This document shows positions 30,800 through 41,484 of a DNA stretch of 64,000 nucleotides, piece after piece. Numbering within the stretch: the first letter of the stretch is position 1; each line of letters opens with the position of its first letter. The position numbers and the translations under genes were made by a program. A model generated the notes under the pieces. That model had not been told where the DNA came from and did not search any database. It worked only from the letters and a program-made list of their open reading frames with translations. Source of the DNA: Dendrophyllia cribrosa (Eukaryota > Cnidaria > Anthozoa > Scleractinia > Dendrophylliidae); the NCBI GenBank assembly GCA_024195265.1, contig JAJLRJ010000006.1, forward strand, positions 23,435,770-23,499,769. Reading direction: 5' to 3'.

Positions 30800-31803
30800 T
30801 CAGATTTGGACGAATACATAGCGCTTGTTCAATAAAAAGTGAACACTGGACAGCGAATTAATTTCACTCCTTTCGGTTGTTTGCCTTTAATAAATTTTTA
30901 TTTCGTGAAGTTGAAGAAACAAAACAGCCTCGGGTGAAACAATTCACCGCCGATAGAAGATGTAAACATACACGTGTCTTGCGATACGTTTCTTGCAAGT
31001 TTCGCTTGCGCAAGTGAATGGTTCTCGGGCGAAAATAACCTTAAAGCAATCACTTTTTCATTTAATTTTCTTTTCTATGTTTCGGATACAAAGGAATAAT
31101 AACTGGATATATTTTCGTGTGTTTGATTACGAGAAGTTTTATGACATAGCTACGTTATGCGTTACTGGAAAGGTTTCAAATCACTTTTTACATTATGAAA
31201 ATTGCAACATTTTTACCTCAACTGAAAAAAATTAATATATTTCAAAGGGCTTAATTTGTTTCTCTCTTCCTAAATTATCACTTCTGTCGTTAACTTTGAT
31301 TGAATTTATAAGTTTTATTCAAAATATATTTTAATATTGGCGGGAATACTTCCAACAAAACTTTCAATTCGAAAAGTTGTTTTGACCCAGGGTCCGGACC
31401 AGGCAAAATAAACCGAGAGATTCATGGCTTCGAAAGGCCACTTTGCGGCTACATTTGCATTCACTTCAAAAGTTTCGGAAACACAGACCAGCTAGTTACA
31501 AGATTTAGCTAAAACCAATAACAACAATCGAGAAACTCTGACATACGGCCCTTTTTCCAACGGTAAGTACAAAGTAAGCATCGATTTGTATTTTAGTCAC
31601 AATGGGCACGCTTTTTTAATAATTTGCGTGCGATCTCGCACGCTAGGTGTTCTGTGTCTTCTTGTTTTAGAAGGTTAACACGCTTCTTTGTTAGACTGCT
31701 CACACTATCCCAATACTCCTTATCATCAAACCGTGAAATAACGTGCACGCAGATTCCCAAGACATTTATTTCCATGCCCAAGTATACGCTCCCACAGCGT
31801 CTT
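30800..31803 (-). repeat. 1-kb repeat, left copy (inverse of 59886-60937)
   Basis: Matches 59886-60937 in inverted orientation over its whole length with scattered changes. Read on the minus strand it opens with a coding-like stretch (31593-31803: VISRFDDKEYWDSVSSLTKK, then LACEIARKLLKKR), followed by about 750 bases of AT-rich, untranslated-looking DNA with an AATAAA. The right copy keeps the same stretch, so it may be the 3' end of an unknown element's gene. It begins about 40 bases beyond the minor-capsid-like start codon. Confidence 0.75.
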
Positions 31804-32315
31804 GTTCCACAGAGATCCAGCAACTACGTTAGCCCGGAGAACCTTTTTCCATGTTCAACTGATTTCCAGCGTACTTTTAGACATTACCAAGTCGAATGGA
31901 TAGCATAAATCGCTTGAAAACCAGCCGAAAGCGTTGTCGAAGCGAAAGTCGTGCATAGATGCATGCTCGAGTCGGCTCGTCATCACTTTGTTTTGATTGG
32001 ATGCCGAGGCTCTCCCGAGACTACCTACGGTTTCGTAGTAGATCTTCTTCAGCTCTTGATTGGTTCTTAAACAATTCATTGTTACTTTCGGAAAACCGAG
32101 ACAGACATTAAAAATCTCAAATCTACACGATTAGTAAGGGTGTTTCTTAGTGTTGCGGAAGCCACTATTGGTTAGCTTTTGTGTTGTGGTGTGAGTATTA
32201 TTCAGTGTCTTTTGAATCTTTTGTTTTACTTCATTTGGTGATCACACCATCCGCAACACCAAAAAATTAGTAAGCTGCCTGCCAGCAACAAAAAGTGTGA
32301 TTTTATGATACCTAC
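31804..32315 (-). other. Intron or spacer left of the TRADD-N exon
   Basis: No recognised exon. The TRADD-N exon ends with a donor at 32315, so later exons should lie to the left, but the 1-kb repeat and Polinton II occupy that space. Confidence 0.4.
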
Positions 32316-32729
32316 CCGGATGTTTCAAGAAATACTTTTGACAATCTCTGTAATCATCTTCCACAATGGTGGTTGTAAGTTTCACCTCGATTAGGCCAAA
32401 TATTTTCAGAATGTCTTTTGTCACAAGGAATTTCTTTGCCATTTCATTGAGATGACCAGTGTAATAATCCTCCCACAGTTCCTCAAGGACTTGCAGAGAG
32501 CTACATTCTACAGTAATTATTAAGCTTCCAGGTTGAGTGCTGATAAGTAGAACTTTGCGCACCTCTTTGAGATATTGAAGATAACCATTAAACTCATCTG
32601 GGTTTGAAGGGTCAACAGTGAAGAAGTATTTGACAGCAATTAAATTTAAAACATCTTGTGCAGAAGGAATGTCCAATTGTGTTCCAAGTTCTGCAATGAC
32701 CTCACAATCAATCCGAATCGGAAGGCGGG
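32316..32729 (-). CDS. TRADD-N-like domain exon of immune-type gene
   Basis: A 414-base exon with acceptor ATCAAACAG at 32730-32738 and donor CCGG/GTAGGT at 32316. Both ends have phase 1. It encodes FNGYLQYLKEVRKVLLIS, GSLIITVECSSLQVLEELW, and ending KLTTTIVEDDY, which resembles the TRADD N-terminal-like domain found next to DZIP3-type HEPN domains in many invertebrate NLR-like or signalling proteins. The domain mediates adaptor contacts in innate immunity. It joins in phase with the exon at 35909-36649. Confidence 0.65.
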
Positions 32730-33133
32730 CTGTTTGATAAAAAAAGGTCCCAAATAAGTCAAGAATGAAAACAAATACACAATTCTGCAGCAGGTCATAC
32801 GACTTACATCCCTTACCTCCCTTATAAAAAAACAGCCCTCATTTACAATAAATAGTTAACACATACATTACAAGATTGTGAGCAATCAAATGCCCCAATT
32901 ATTTTTATTAGTGAAATAAGTGACTATTGGTAATGCAAAGCAATTAATGACATACACATATTGCATTGGAAAATTATGTTTAGGAATTTTGTACAGCCTT
33001 TCAAGTTATCCCATTTTTTTCTGGAATTTTCAAATGGGTAGGGTTTCAGATTGTTCATATTCTCCAGTCCTCCCATGTGACGATCTGACAATCCACAACC
33101 CCATGCCAGTTGCTGCATGAGGAAAAGGTTAAT

Positions 33134-33372
33134 AAGGTTCTGATACTAGAGCAATTTATTTGACAAGAAACCAAACTGCATATTTATAAGGATTTAACCA
33201 ACTTAACATCTATTGAACCTCCTTTGCATGTGTACATTGACATTGTTTATCTTTGGGTTGGCCAATATACATCCCTTTAAGGTGGCTCAATAGTCTAAAA
33301 ATGATCAATTTTTGGACAATTGGATTTTTGTAAAAACATCTAGTTACATAACAGGATGCAGCATATAGTTTA
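33134..33372 (+). repeat. 239-bp direct repeat, left of LINE
   Basis: AAGGTTCTGATACTAGAGC... to ...GCAGCATATAGTTTA. It matches 35327-35565 with about six differences, including one single-base indel. The LINE begins immediately after it. Confidence 0.9.
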
Positions 33373-35326
33373 GCAGCTAAGGTTAGACAAGACTGCACTA
33401 TACAAGGAATCAAATTATTTTCAACGGAGCATAAGATTGGACAATTTGCTGATGACACTACACTTTTTATAGGAAATTTAACCTCAGTCGAAAATTCAAT
33501 TAAACTTGTAGAACAATTTGGTGATATTGCGGGTCTAAAACTCAACGTGGAAAAAACCAAAGCAATATGGTTAGGCTCCTGGAGATTTAACGACTCCAAA
33601 CCTTTTGGTTTAAAGTGGACCAAGGAACCTGTGAGAGCACTAGGAACGTTTATTTCTTATAATATGAAAGAAAATAACAAGAAGAACGTAGAAATGAAAA
33701 TAGATAATATGACTACAAAACTTGATAGTTGGCGGGCACGCAATCTTTCTCTACTTGGAAAGTGTCTCATTGTGAAATGTTTGGGCATTGCACACCTGGT
33801 ATACTCCGCTTCGATGCTAGTCATTCCTAATACCTATATTCCTATAATTAAAAACTCTGTTTTCAATTTTATTTGGAACAAAAAACAGGATAAAATTAAA
33901 AGAGATGTCATGTACCAAGATTATAGCAATGGTGGCTTGCGTGCTCCCAATGTTGAAGTTTTATTCAAATCATTACTCTTGGCATGGATCTCTAGATTTG
34001 TGGTCAGAGACCCATATTTTTCAGAAACTTGGAAATCAATTCCAAACTATTTCTTTGGAAAATATGGTGGTCTTAATTTCCTACTTCGCTGCAATTATGA
34101 CAAGAAATTTTTAGAAGAATCAGATGTTCCACATTTCTACAGACAAATATTGGCGAATTTTCTTGAATTAAGGAAATTGTACGGACTACACGACGAGTCA
34201 GATGTGTTTTTGTTTAACAACCAGCACATTCTAATTGATGGAAACTCAATATTTTACTCTAAATGGTTAGAAAAGGGAAATGTTTCAATACAGGACATCT
34301 TAGACCACAGAGGAAAATTGTTATCCTTCCATGAATTCCAGAAAAAATATGGCGTTTAATGTAACTTCTTGAATTACTTACAAGTTCTCTCAGCGATTCC
34401 CAAATACTTACTCGAGAAAGCGAGAAATCTACCTCTGATTGACAAACGTAATATACTGAATAGCACTATCTATCAGCTTTCTCCTTCTATTACTATAGAC
34501 CTTGCAAAAATGAACTGCAAGGACTACTATTGGTTGTTCATAAATGCAGGCAAAATCGAACCTACGGGTCCAAAGAAATGGCAAAAGGACCTCAATCTAA
34601 ATAACTTTAATTGGAAACAAGCTTTTACCCAGATAAGCCGAACTTGTAAAGAGAATAAACTAAGAGAATTCAATTTCAAATTATTACATAGGATAATAGT
34701 CACCAGAAAAGAGTTACACACCTATGGTATCGAAACTAACAGTAAATGTCTTTACTGTGATGAGCCGGACTCGATATTACACTCCTATGTAGAATGCCAA
34801 CTCTCTCAGTCTTTTTTCAAAATGGTGGTATTATGGTTTAACAAAACAAATAATTCTCATTTTTCACCTACTCTGTTCGAAAAACTGTTTGGAATAATAG
34901 AATGCAGTAACAATGATCCAAAACTATCCAAACTCAATTATTGCCTTCTCTTCGCCAAATATTTTTTGTATTGTAAGAAGCTGAATAAAAACGAGTGCGA
35001 CTTCGATGAGTTTATTAGAAAGTTACAGCGCAAACTTCGTATTGAGTTCAACTGAAAATGATCTCTTAGAAGGAGAAGATGCTTCTATCTCGGATCAAGA
35101 TCAATGTCCTATTTATTAACTAATGTTTGTAGTCAGTGTAATTTAATGCCAATGCTTCTTGGGTATACCCCAACCCATTATTATCATCATTATGTAATAT
35201 GTGCTTGCACCAACTTTCATGTAATCTTCTATTATTTATTTTTTTTGTTTGTATGTGTGTATGTATCCTTTTATTCACTGTAATTTTCTGTCATTGAAGT
35301 AATAAAGTTTTGATTAAAAAAAAAAA
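33373..35326 (+). pseudogene. L1/Tx1-like LINE, 5'-truncated
   Basis: Starts inside the reverse transcriptase, just before GQFADDTTLFIG (catalytic Phe-Ala-Asp-Asp box, 33437-33472). 33547-34359 continues (RARNLSLLGKCLIVKCLGIAHL, FNFIWNKK, YSNGGLRAPNVEVL) to a TAA at 34357-34359. After a few bases the same protein resumes at 34369-35055 with a zinc-knuckle-like CLYCDEPDSILHSYVEC. A 3' UTR of about 250 bases ends in AATAAAGTTTTGATT plus a 12-base A run. One premature stop and the truncation make it inactive. Confidence 0.85.
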
Positions 35327-35565
35327 AGGTTCTGATACTACAGCAATTTATTTGACAAGAAACCAAACTGCATATTTATAAGGATTTAACCAACTTAACA
35401 TCCATTGAACCTCCTTTGCATGTGTACATTGACATTGTTTATCTTTGGGTTGGCCAATATACATCCCTTTAAGGTGGTTCAATAGTCTAAAAATGATCAA
35501 TTTTTGGACAATTGGATTTTTGTAAAAACATCTAGTTATATAACTGGATGCAGCATAATAGTTTA
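35327..35565 (+). repeat. 239-bp direct repeat, right of LINE
   Basis: Directly follows the LINE poly-A. Second copy of 33134-33372. This is far longer than the 5-20 bases usual for LINE target duplications. Confidence 0.9.
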
Positions 35566-35908
35566 AGGTTTCCTATTCTAAAGTTTGACATGAATTCTTC
35601 AAAATACAAGAGCCACACTTAAAAATCTGAACACACCACCACGTGGCAGTCGACATCTCCCAAAATAATGGATATTGGGAGCCAAATATCTCAGCTAAAA
35701 AAACACAGTACAAATGTTAAATTTAAAACGGAAGTTGATAATATCTTTGACTGTGAAATGAGCCACTTTACTACACTTTACTTTACTGATGACAAAATCA
35801 AAATATACAAAATCATTTCAGTTTTTGGCCTATCAAGTCACCTTAATGAAAGCTAAAACAGGAGTATACGTAACACTGATTAACAAACGATGATCATATT
35901 TAACTTAC

Positions 35909-36649
35909 CTCCACATGAGTCACAGTTGGCAGCTGAGGAACTAAGCCTGTCCATCGCCTGATTCACCTCTACAAGCTGATCCTTGATGTCTTCTAAGGAT
36001 TTCTTAACTTCCACATCATTTTTATACCACCTCTCCAGTTCTTGGACATTTCTCTCATCCTCTTCTGTAAGAGGATTCTTCAAGAATTTTTCAGTAGCCT
36101 CCTGCCATTTAGTTTCTTGTTCAGGGCTGATATGTCCTGCAATTCTTATGAGGGTTTCACTTATATCTCGCCAAAGCAATTGAAATTCACCATGTGTGAT
36201 CTCCATTTCTTGGCGCACATGTCCATAGACTGTGTTACGGAAGAATTTTATTCTCACTAAATCTGCAGTGAGACTTAGCTCTGTATTTGCTGGTCGAGCA
36301 TCCCATCCAGAAGGAGGTGGTGGAAGGCTGCATATTGTCCTAAGCAACCTGAATAGCAGAGTAAGATCAAAATCTGTTGATCTGCCATACACCCTTGGGG
36401 AGGGGTTATTATAAAGACAATCCCATTGTTGCTTGGTAAGTTTTGCTGAGTTAAGCTGAGTTTTTATGGCAGATGTGCTCAGTATGGTGGGAAGTTGACT
36501 TGGTGGGTAGTATTTATCAAAAATTTCCCTCAGTAGGACGGTGCCTCCATTAATTAAAAGTCGTGTAACACGCACAAAGTTGTCTTTCTCAGCTGTTGAA
36601 TGGAGTACTTCATCAGGATCTAGGGCGGCTGCCATTCCAAAAATTTCAC
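35909..36649 (-). CDS. DZIP3-like HEPN domain exon of immune-type gene
   Basis: A 741-base exon with acceptor CCTATAG at 36650-36656 and donor GGAG/GTAAGT at 35909, phase 1 at the end. MAAALDPDEVLHSTAEKD is the probable start of the protein (Met in the exon). NFVRVTRLLINGGTVLLREIF begins the DZIP3/hRUL138-like HEPN domain. IKFFRNTVYGHV carries the Arg-x5-His signature of HEPN RNases. A helical C-terminal part (VEVKKSLEDIKDQLVEVNQAM) and a Cys-rich end follow. Such HEPN domains occur with TRADD-N, death-fold or NACHT modules in cnidarian immune-type proteins. Effector modules are not present in this window. Confidence 0.75.
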
Positions 36650-37483
36650 CTATAGGCAAATTAAAGGATATTCAGTATTATAGCCGATAACTGAAGTACA
36701 GACTGTAGCATGTTAGGGATGGAACTAACCTTTTTATAATCACTTCATAGCCACACTTTGTCAATGTTCAAACATGTCCGCTGTTAGTTTGCCTATTAGC
36801 TTAATGGAACTAATTGCATTGTAAATCATAATACTTCCACCAAATTTTAAGTACAGTATACACTCACTGGTGGGAGAGGTACAGAATAAGAGTGAATAAA
36901 TTATACAATACATGAGGAATACTGGCAGAGAGGTTTTAGTAGACACTGATTACTGTACCTGAGAAAAGGCTTGTTTAATGGTTAATCCAAGTTATTGAGG
37001 ATTTCTAACAACCTTTTATACACACAATCTCCTGACCATATAAAGTTACCCAAGTCGACATACATTGTAAAACTCAAGAATTAAATAAAGATCACTGAAG
37101 TTATGTTAGTACTGACAGTTATCGAGTGCCATTATTTTTGCCAAGCTACAATGGGTTAAAAAATGTCAAATTTATGCTGGCCGAATGTCAAAATCACAGA
37201 CTTAATGTTGAATTGGGCTCACACTGAATGGCATCTAGAAATATTATCCGTGTAGGTTGAAACAGCCATTTATTATCACCTCTTACAAAATCTTTTAATT
37301 CAAGATTTAACTTCTACTTTGGACTCCAACAAAATAATTTTAACAATTATTCTATATCTAAGGGTTTAATAAATGTCGTCTGCAATCAAGGTATATTTAA
37401 AACTGAATTTATAGTTATTTATAAATAACTACTCGTACATCAGAAGTGGGATATTCTATATAGGAATTGGTATACTTAATGCT
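36650..37483. other. Upstream region of the HEPN gene, no exon seen
   Basis: Should contain the promoter and 5' UTR exon of the minus-strand HEPN/TRADD-N gene. Nothing coding is recognised. Confidence 0.4.
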
Positions 37484-37640
37484 CCTGGAGCCGGATTCAC
37501 GAAGCCCTCCTAAGTTAAGACATATCTTAAGTATTGTTTTTTAACAATAGCCTATTGTTGGAATGACAATAGACTATTGTTAAGAAACAATACTTAGGAT
37601 ATGTCTTAACTTAGGAGGGCTTCGTGAATCCGGCTCCTGG
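37484..37640. repeat. Hairpin MITE with about 70-base arms
   Basis: GGAGCCGGATTCACGAAGCC at 37487 is mirrored by GGCTTCGTGAATCCGGCTCC ending at 37638, and the pairing extends through CTAAGTTAAGACATATC to a short centre near 37562. Confidence 0.9.
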
Positions 37641-37659
37641 GCATTAACTGAGTTAATTA

Positions 37660-37984
37660 ATCCCGGGGGGGAGGACCTCCCATATAAAAATGACGGGGGT
37701 GCTCGTCGTACCTTTTAGGGGTCAAAATTTTTAGATTGGTACCGCTTAGGGTACGAAAATCTAAAATGACCACCGTTAGAACTATTGTGGTACCTTTTAG
37801 GGTGTGAGCCAAAAAAAAATATGACAATATGACACGTGTTGTTTTAGAATTGGTACCTCTTAGGGGTAAAAATTATTTTAAGCCACGCCCATCAAACGAG
37901 ATTCTGGTACCTTTTAGGGTGTTTTTCGAAAATTTCCGACGGGTACCCCCGTTATTTTTATATGGGATTCCCCCCGGGTAATTA
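37660..37984. mobile_element. MITE with CCCGGGGGG ends and repeated inner word
   Basis: The left end (CCCGGGGGGGAGGACCTCCC, then ATATAAAAATGACGGGGGT) mirrors the right end (ACCCCCGTTATTTTTATATGGGA then CCCCCCGGG). TTAAT/ATTAA sequences flank both sides, possibly a TTAA target. Inside, GGTACCTTTTAGGG-like words recur about five times (37709, 37740, 37791, 37851, 37907). No ORF. Confidence 0.75.
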
Positions 37985-38478
37985 AGCACTTGAGACGTGA
38001 GAATAATTTTTGTGCGCTCCTACTTTATACATGTAAGTCAATCAACAAAATATACTTGGTTGTGTTTACTGTATAATAATTCATGATAATTCCTTTTAGC
38101 AAACACAGACAATTGACCCTGCCCCAAATAAAATTCCTGTCACCCTATTGTCTCATGCTCCTGCAGACTCCTTAAATCAAAACCCTCTAGGCAGTATCAC
38201 ACTGACTCATAACATTACGTTACACTCCCTAACTTTACAACGATATACTACTGAAGACTGTGGGAGTCAAAATATATTCCTAAATAAGCAGTACCCCACC
38301 CAAAACAAGGCTAACCCTACTTTTACAAGGATATGTTCATGCATACCCAGTGAGTCAAAATTGAACCCTTACTATGCAGTGCTGCACCCACAACAAGGCT
38401 AACCTGACTTTTACAATGACATGTTCCTGCATACCCAGTGAGTCAAAATTGATCCCTTACTAGGCAGTATTGTACCCA

Positions 38479-39187
38479 TGTCAAGATCGTCGTGTATGTC
38501 TTCACGCGACTCGTCACGCGTCACAAAGTTGTATTATATAATCATTTTGGATAGTTGAAATGAGATATATATCGATTTTGTTTGTACAGTGACATTTAGT
38601 TGATTGACATTTGGATCGTCAAGGTTGCAAACAACACAAATCGTCCAGTGTATTTACGACGAGTTCTACAACATTTGATTCCTATCGAAGTGAAAGCATG
38701 TTCAGAACAAATCATAAATCATGAACTTCCTCGACCTGCAACGAGAGTAAATAACGATCAGAGGCCCCGACGCAATGCTGCTGTTGTTGGAGGGATCAAT
38801 CGTAGAGAGATGAACATTTATTGAATTCTATATATATATTTTGTTGTTGCGTATTTTTCTTGAAAGTTTCTTACGGAGAATAAACTTTGGGGAGTGTCAA
38901 GATCGTCGTGTATGTCTTCACGCGACTCGTCGCGCGTCACGAAGTTGTATTATATAATCATTTTGGATGGTTGAAACGAGATTCCTATTGGTTTTGTTTG
39001 TACAGTAACATTTAGTTGATTGACATTTGAACCTTTCAATCTAGGGTGTACAGTGTATATACACGCAAGTAATTAGTGCAGTTTCAGAACGAATCGATCG
39101 CTTTAAAGGTAAAGGTGTAAATAGTGCACAAACCGAATAAACGAATTTCAATTTACGAACTTGGGTATTAATACGACGTTTATGACA
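38479..39187 (+). mobile_element. Truncated LTR retrotransposon with 5-bp target duplication
   Basis: ACCCA at 38474-38478 and 39188-39192 flank an element that starts TGTCAAGATC and ends ATGACA. The right LTR spans 38898-39187 (about 290 bases). The left LTR is only its first 130 or so bases (38479-38611) and then jumps directly into the end of a polyprotein, so an internal deletion removed the rest. The two LTR parts differ at several positions. Confidence 0.85.
38600..38824 (+). pseudogene. Retrotransposon polyprotein C-terminal end
   Basis: The reading frame VYLRRVLQHLIPIEV to a stop at 38822-38824 resembles the tail of BEL/Pao-type pol polyproteins, behind the integrase. No start of its own. 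It lies between the LTR pieces. Confidence 0.5.
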
Positions 39188-39250
39188 ACCCACAACGGGC
39201 ATACCCTACTTTTCCAATAACATGTTCCTGCATACCCCCATTTCCGCAAA

Positions 39251-40249
39251 AAAAAATTACTTCACTTATTTGTAATACCATGACAATGCCATATTCTTTT
39301 TAAGTAAATGAAGCAAGCTGTACGTAAAGTGGGCCATACATCGAACACACCCAAATGTATGTTTTTTTTTTCACGTGACTGGGCTGGGAGTGGGGTTGCG
39401 TGACAAGTGTATTGAGTCTCGAATTTCAACAACACTCTTTGATCCTTGACAACAGAAATATGATGATCGTGCTGAATATTCTGCTAGAAAGTGAATTTAA
39501 ATGTCCCATGATGCTACAACAGAACGCTTGTGATTATGGAAACTGATACATGTGTTGTAGTATTGAGGATGATGTTCTGTTTTTGGGTATGTACATGTAG
39601 TTTCTTGTGACTACTTTAGACTATAAATAACGCTTGGTGATATGCATTTGATTGGGGTCCGTCAGTTTTCGCTTTTAGTTTTCCAATTCAAGTTAGGCAG
39701 AATTAATTTTGTAATACTTACTGTACTACACTACCGTATAACAGTCTAACATTTTAATCATTTTTATATGTTCAAAATTGAGAAAATATTGATGAAAGAC
39801 TGTTTTAACCAATAAAATCGACTACGACGTCATAATGACGTCACGTTACGTCATTTTGACACCAAAGTATCTGTACTTACTAGAATTCATGACAACATTA
39901 TCCTGTGTAAATTTGGTGGGCATAGCATAAGCGGTTTCAAAGTTACATAGGGGGGGGCTTCTGGAGCCCCCCCCCCCCCCGGTCCCAGACGGTCAAAAAA
40001 AGCCCGGTCTGGATAGGGTTAAGCCAGGTTATACTGAACTTACATGTATTGACCTACATGTAGGTTGACCTGCACTTCTCTCGATTTGCAGCGAATAAGA
40101 CCTACATTGTGTACAACGAGCTATAAAACATTCTCTTGCCGTTGTTGCAATTGAATTGTCCACCATTTTGTGACGGTCTTTTGTGATTTATGGTGGACCG
40201 TGCTAGGCGCAATAAGGCTCCAACGCGATCGTTGAAAGACAATGGCTGA
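39251..40249. other. Intergenic DNA, no gene seen
   Basis: Contains a C-rich stretch at 39967-39980 within a small hairpin (GGGGGGGCTTCTGGAGCCCCCCC), and AGACGGTC/GGTCTGG words near 39990. No credible ORF on either strand. Confidence 0.45.
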
Positions 40250-40590
40250 CTTGACGAGTGCTGAAATCGACGAATTGCGTGTTTGAATAAAAAATAGAAT
40301 GTTCCAAGAGAATAATGAAATGTTGAAAGCAAGGTTTCAATGTCTCTGAAGGTTTGAATTGACGAATAGCATGTTTGAATTGACAAATTGAAGGTTTTAA
40401 AAGAAAAGGAGAATGTTTGAATTAAAGAACTGTTGATTCGAACTGAAGGATCGGATGTTTGAGTATGTTTGACAAATAGCATGTTTTAATTGACGAATAG
40501 CATGTTTGAATTGACGAACAGCATGTTTGAATTGATGAATTGAAGGTTTGAATTGACAAATAGCATGTTTGAATAGAAGAATAACACATT
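40250..40590. repeat. Degenerate 21-base tandem repeat
   Basis: Units like AATAGCATGTTTGAATTGACG recur at least eight times, best preserved at 40363-40395 and 40470-40575. The minus-strand ORF of 126 codons at 40102-40482 is a product of this repeat. Confidence 0.8.
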
Positions 40591-41014
40591 TAAAATGAGG
40601 TTTACCGTTTTGAATGTTGACACAAAAAACGTGGCATCAGAGATGCATGTCCAGATCCTTCGTCGTCAACTCATGAATTTGAAGTGATCGACCGCGATAA
40701 AGCCTGCCACGCACTTGAGGAAACGAGGTCTAATGGCTTTACGAAAAATGATTGACAAGAAAAACACAAATTTCTTAAACCTTTGAAGATCAATGAAGCC
40801 GTCTCGGACACATCCACTTAAAAACATGACATGACATGACATCCCAATACCCTAGGGAAATTAACAATACGTCCGGGGGAGCTCCCCAAATATTTTAGTG
40901 GCCGTATGTGACGCCCTTCTTGAAATCCTAACCGGTTTAACCAACTATATCCTCAATGCCATAATATAGCTTGTATAAAGAACTACCCCCCCCCCCCCCC
41001 CCCCCCCCCCTCCC
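40591..41014. other. Spacer with poly-C run, no gene
   Basis: Contains a C run at 40986-41010 and short ACATG repeats near 40826. No coding signal. Confidence 0.5.
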
Positions 41015-41121
41015 GGACAAAAGTTAACAAAGTTAAACAAAGAAACCTTTGTTAACAACTTTTGTCCCTTTTTATGTACATGATACCTATATCTCGTTTT
41101 GCGCATGCGCATTAACGAGAT
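41015..41121. repeat. Two hairpins just left of Polinton I genes
   Basis: GGACAAAAGTT..AACAAAG at 41015 pairs with CTTTGTTAACAACTTTTGTCC ending at 41067. A second, ATCTCGTT/AACGAGAT at 41091-41121, encloses the palindrome GCGCATGCGC. They lie next to the first Polinton I gene and could belong to its terminal region. Confidence 0.75.
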
Positions 41122-41141
41122 AAAAAGTATATGACAAACAG

Positions 41142-41474
41142 GTGGATTTTGATACACTTGATCTACTCACAAAAAGGTTCAATAGTGAAAAGAAATATAG
41201 TCCTTTATCAAAAATGGTATTCGACGATTTGAATCAACTGAGTGAAATACCAATAAATAGAACAAGCCAAAAATATAAAAAGATAGGTTCTGGTGTTGTT
41301 TATTTTAATAATCCAGATGATCTTTTAAATGGACTTGAATTACTGGGTGGATCAATATTAGCTGGTAATGATGGCGTTAAAAATGAATTTACAGAAATAG
41401 CGCATATATTGAACAAACTTCAAATAATAAATAATAATCAACTCAATGATTTAATAAAAGAATATATAATCTAA
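41142..41474 (+). CDS. Unknown Polinton I protein
   Basis: Open to a stop at 41474. No ATG lies at the frame's start (the first codon is GTG), so the true N-terminus is probably lost. LLTKRFNSEKKYSPLSKM, PINRTSQKYKKIGSG and LLNGLELLGGSILAGNDG are its most distinctive stretches, and the C-terminus (LNKLQIINNNQLNDLIKEYI) is amphipathic. The next gene starts 10 bases later. It is likely helical. I do not recognise a function. Confidence 0.5.
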   Translation: MDFDTLDLLTKRFNSEKKYSPLSKMVFDDLNQLSEIPINRTSQKYKKIGSGVVYFNNPDDLLNGLELLGGSILAGNDGVKNEFTEIAHILNKLQIINNNQLNDLIKEYII

Positions 41475-41484
41475 TAATATAACA

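Larger units (their letters stand above)
32730..35908 (-). other. Intron between TRADD-N and HEPN exons, with LINE
   Basis: About 3.2 kb, of which about 2.0 kb is a plus-strand LINE and its flanking repeats. The intron starts with GTAAGT at 35908. Without the LINE and one repeat copy it would be about 1 kb. No other exon is recognised. Confidence 0.6.
38150..39250 (+). repeat. 88-bp minisatellite, split by an LTR element
   Basis: Units beginning AAGGCTAACC at 38307 and 38395 are 88 bases apart. Each contains TGCATACCCAGTGAGTC and GCAGT..TG.ACCCACAAC. Degenerate units precede them from about 38150, and another continues at 39188 after the LTR element, with the unit's ACCCACAAC split at exactly the target site. 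Confidence 0.8.

Noticed and set aside
40102..40482. 126-codon minus-strand Phe/Ser-rich ORF
   Set aside because: Product of a degenerate 21-base tandem repeat; low-complexity peptide.
668..41010. CRISPR array among the tandem repeats
   Set aside because: No repeat-spacer alternation, only microsatellites and minisatellites, and the genome is eukaryotic.
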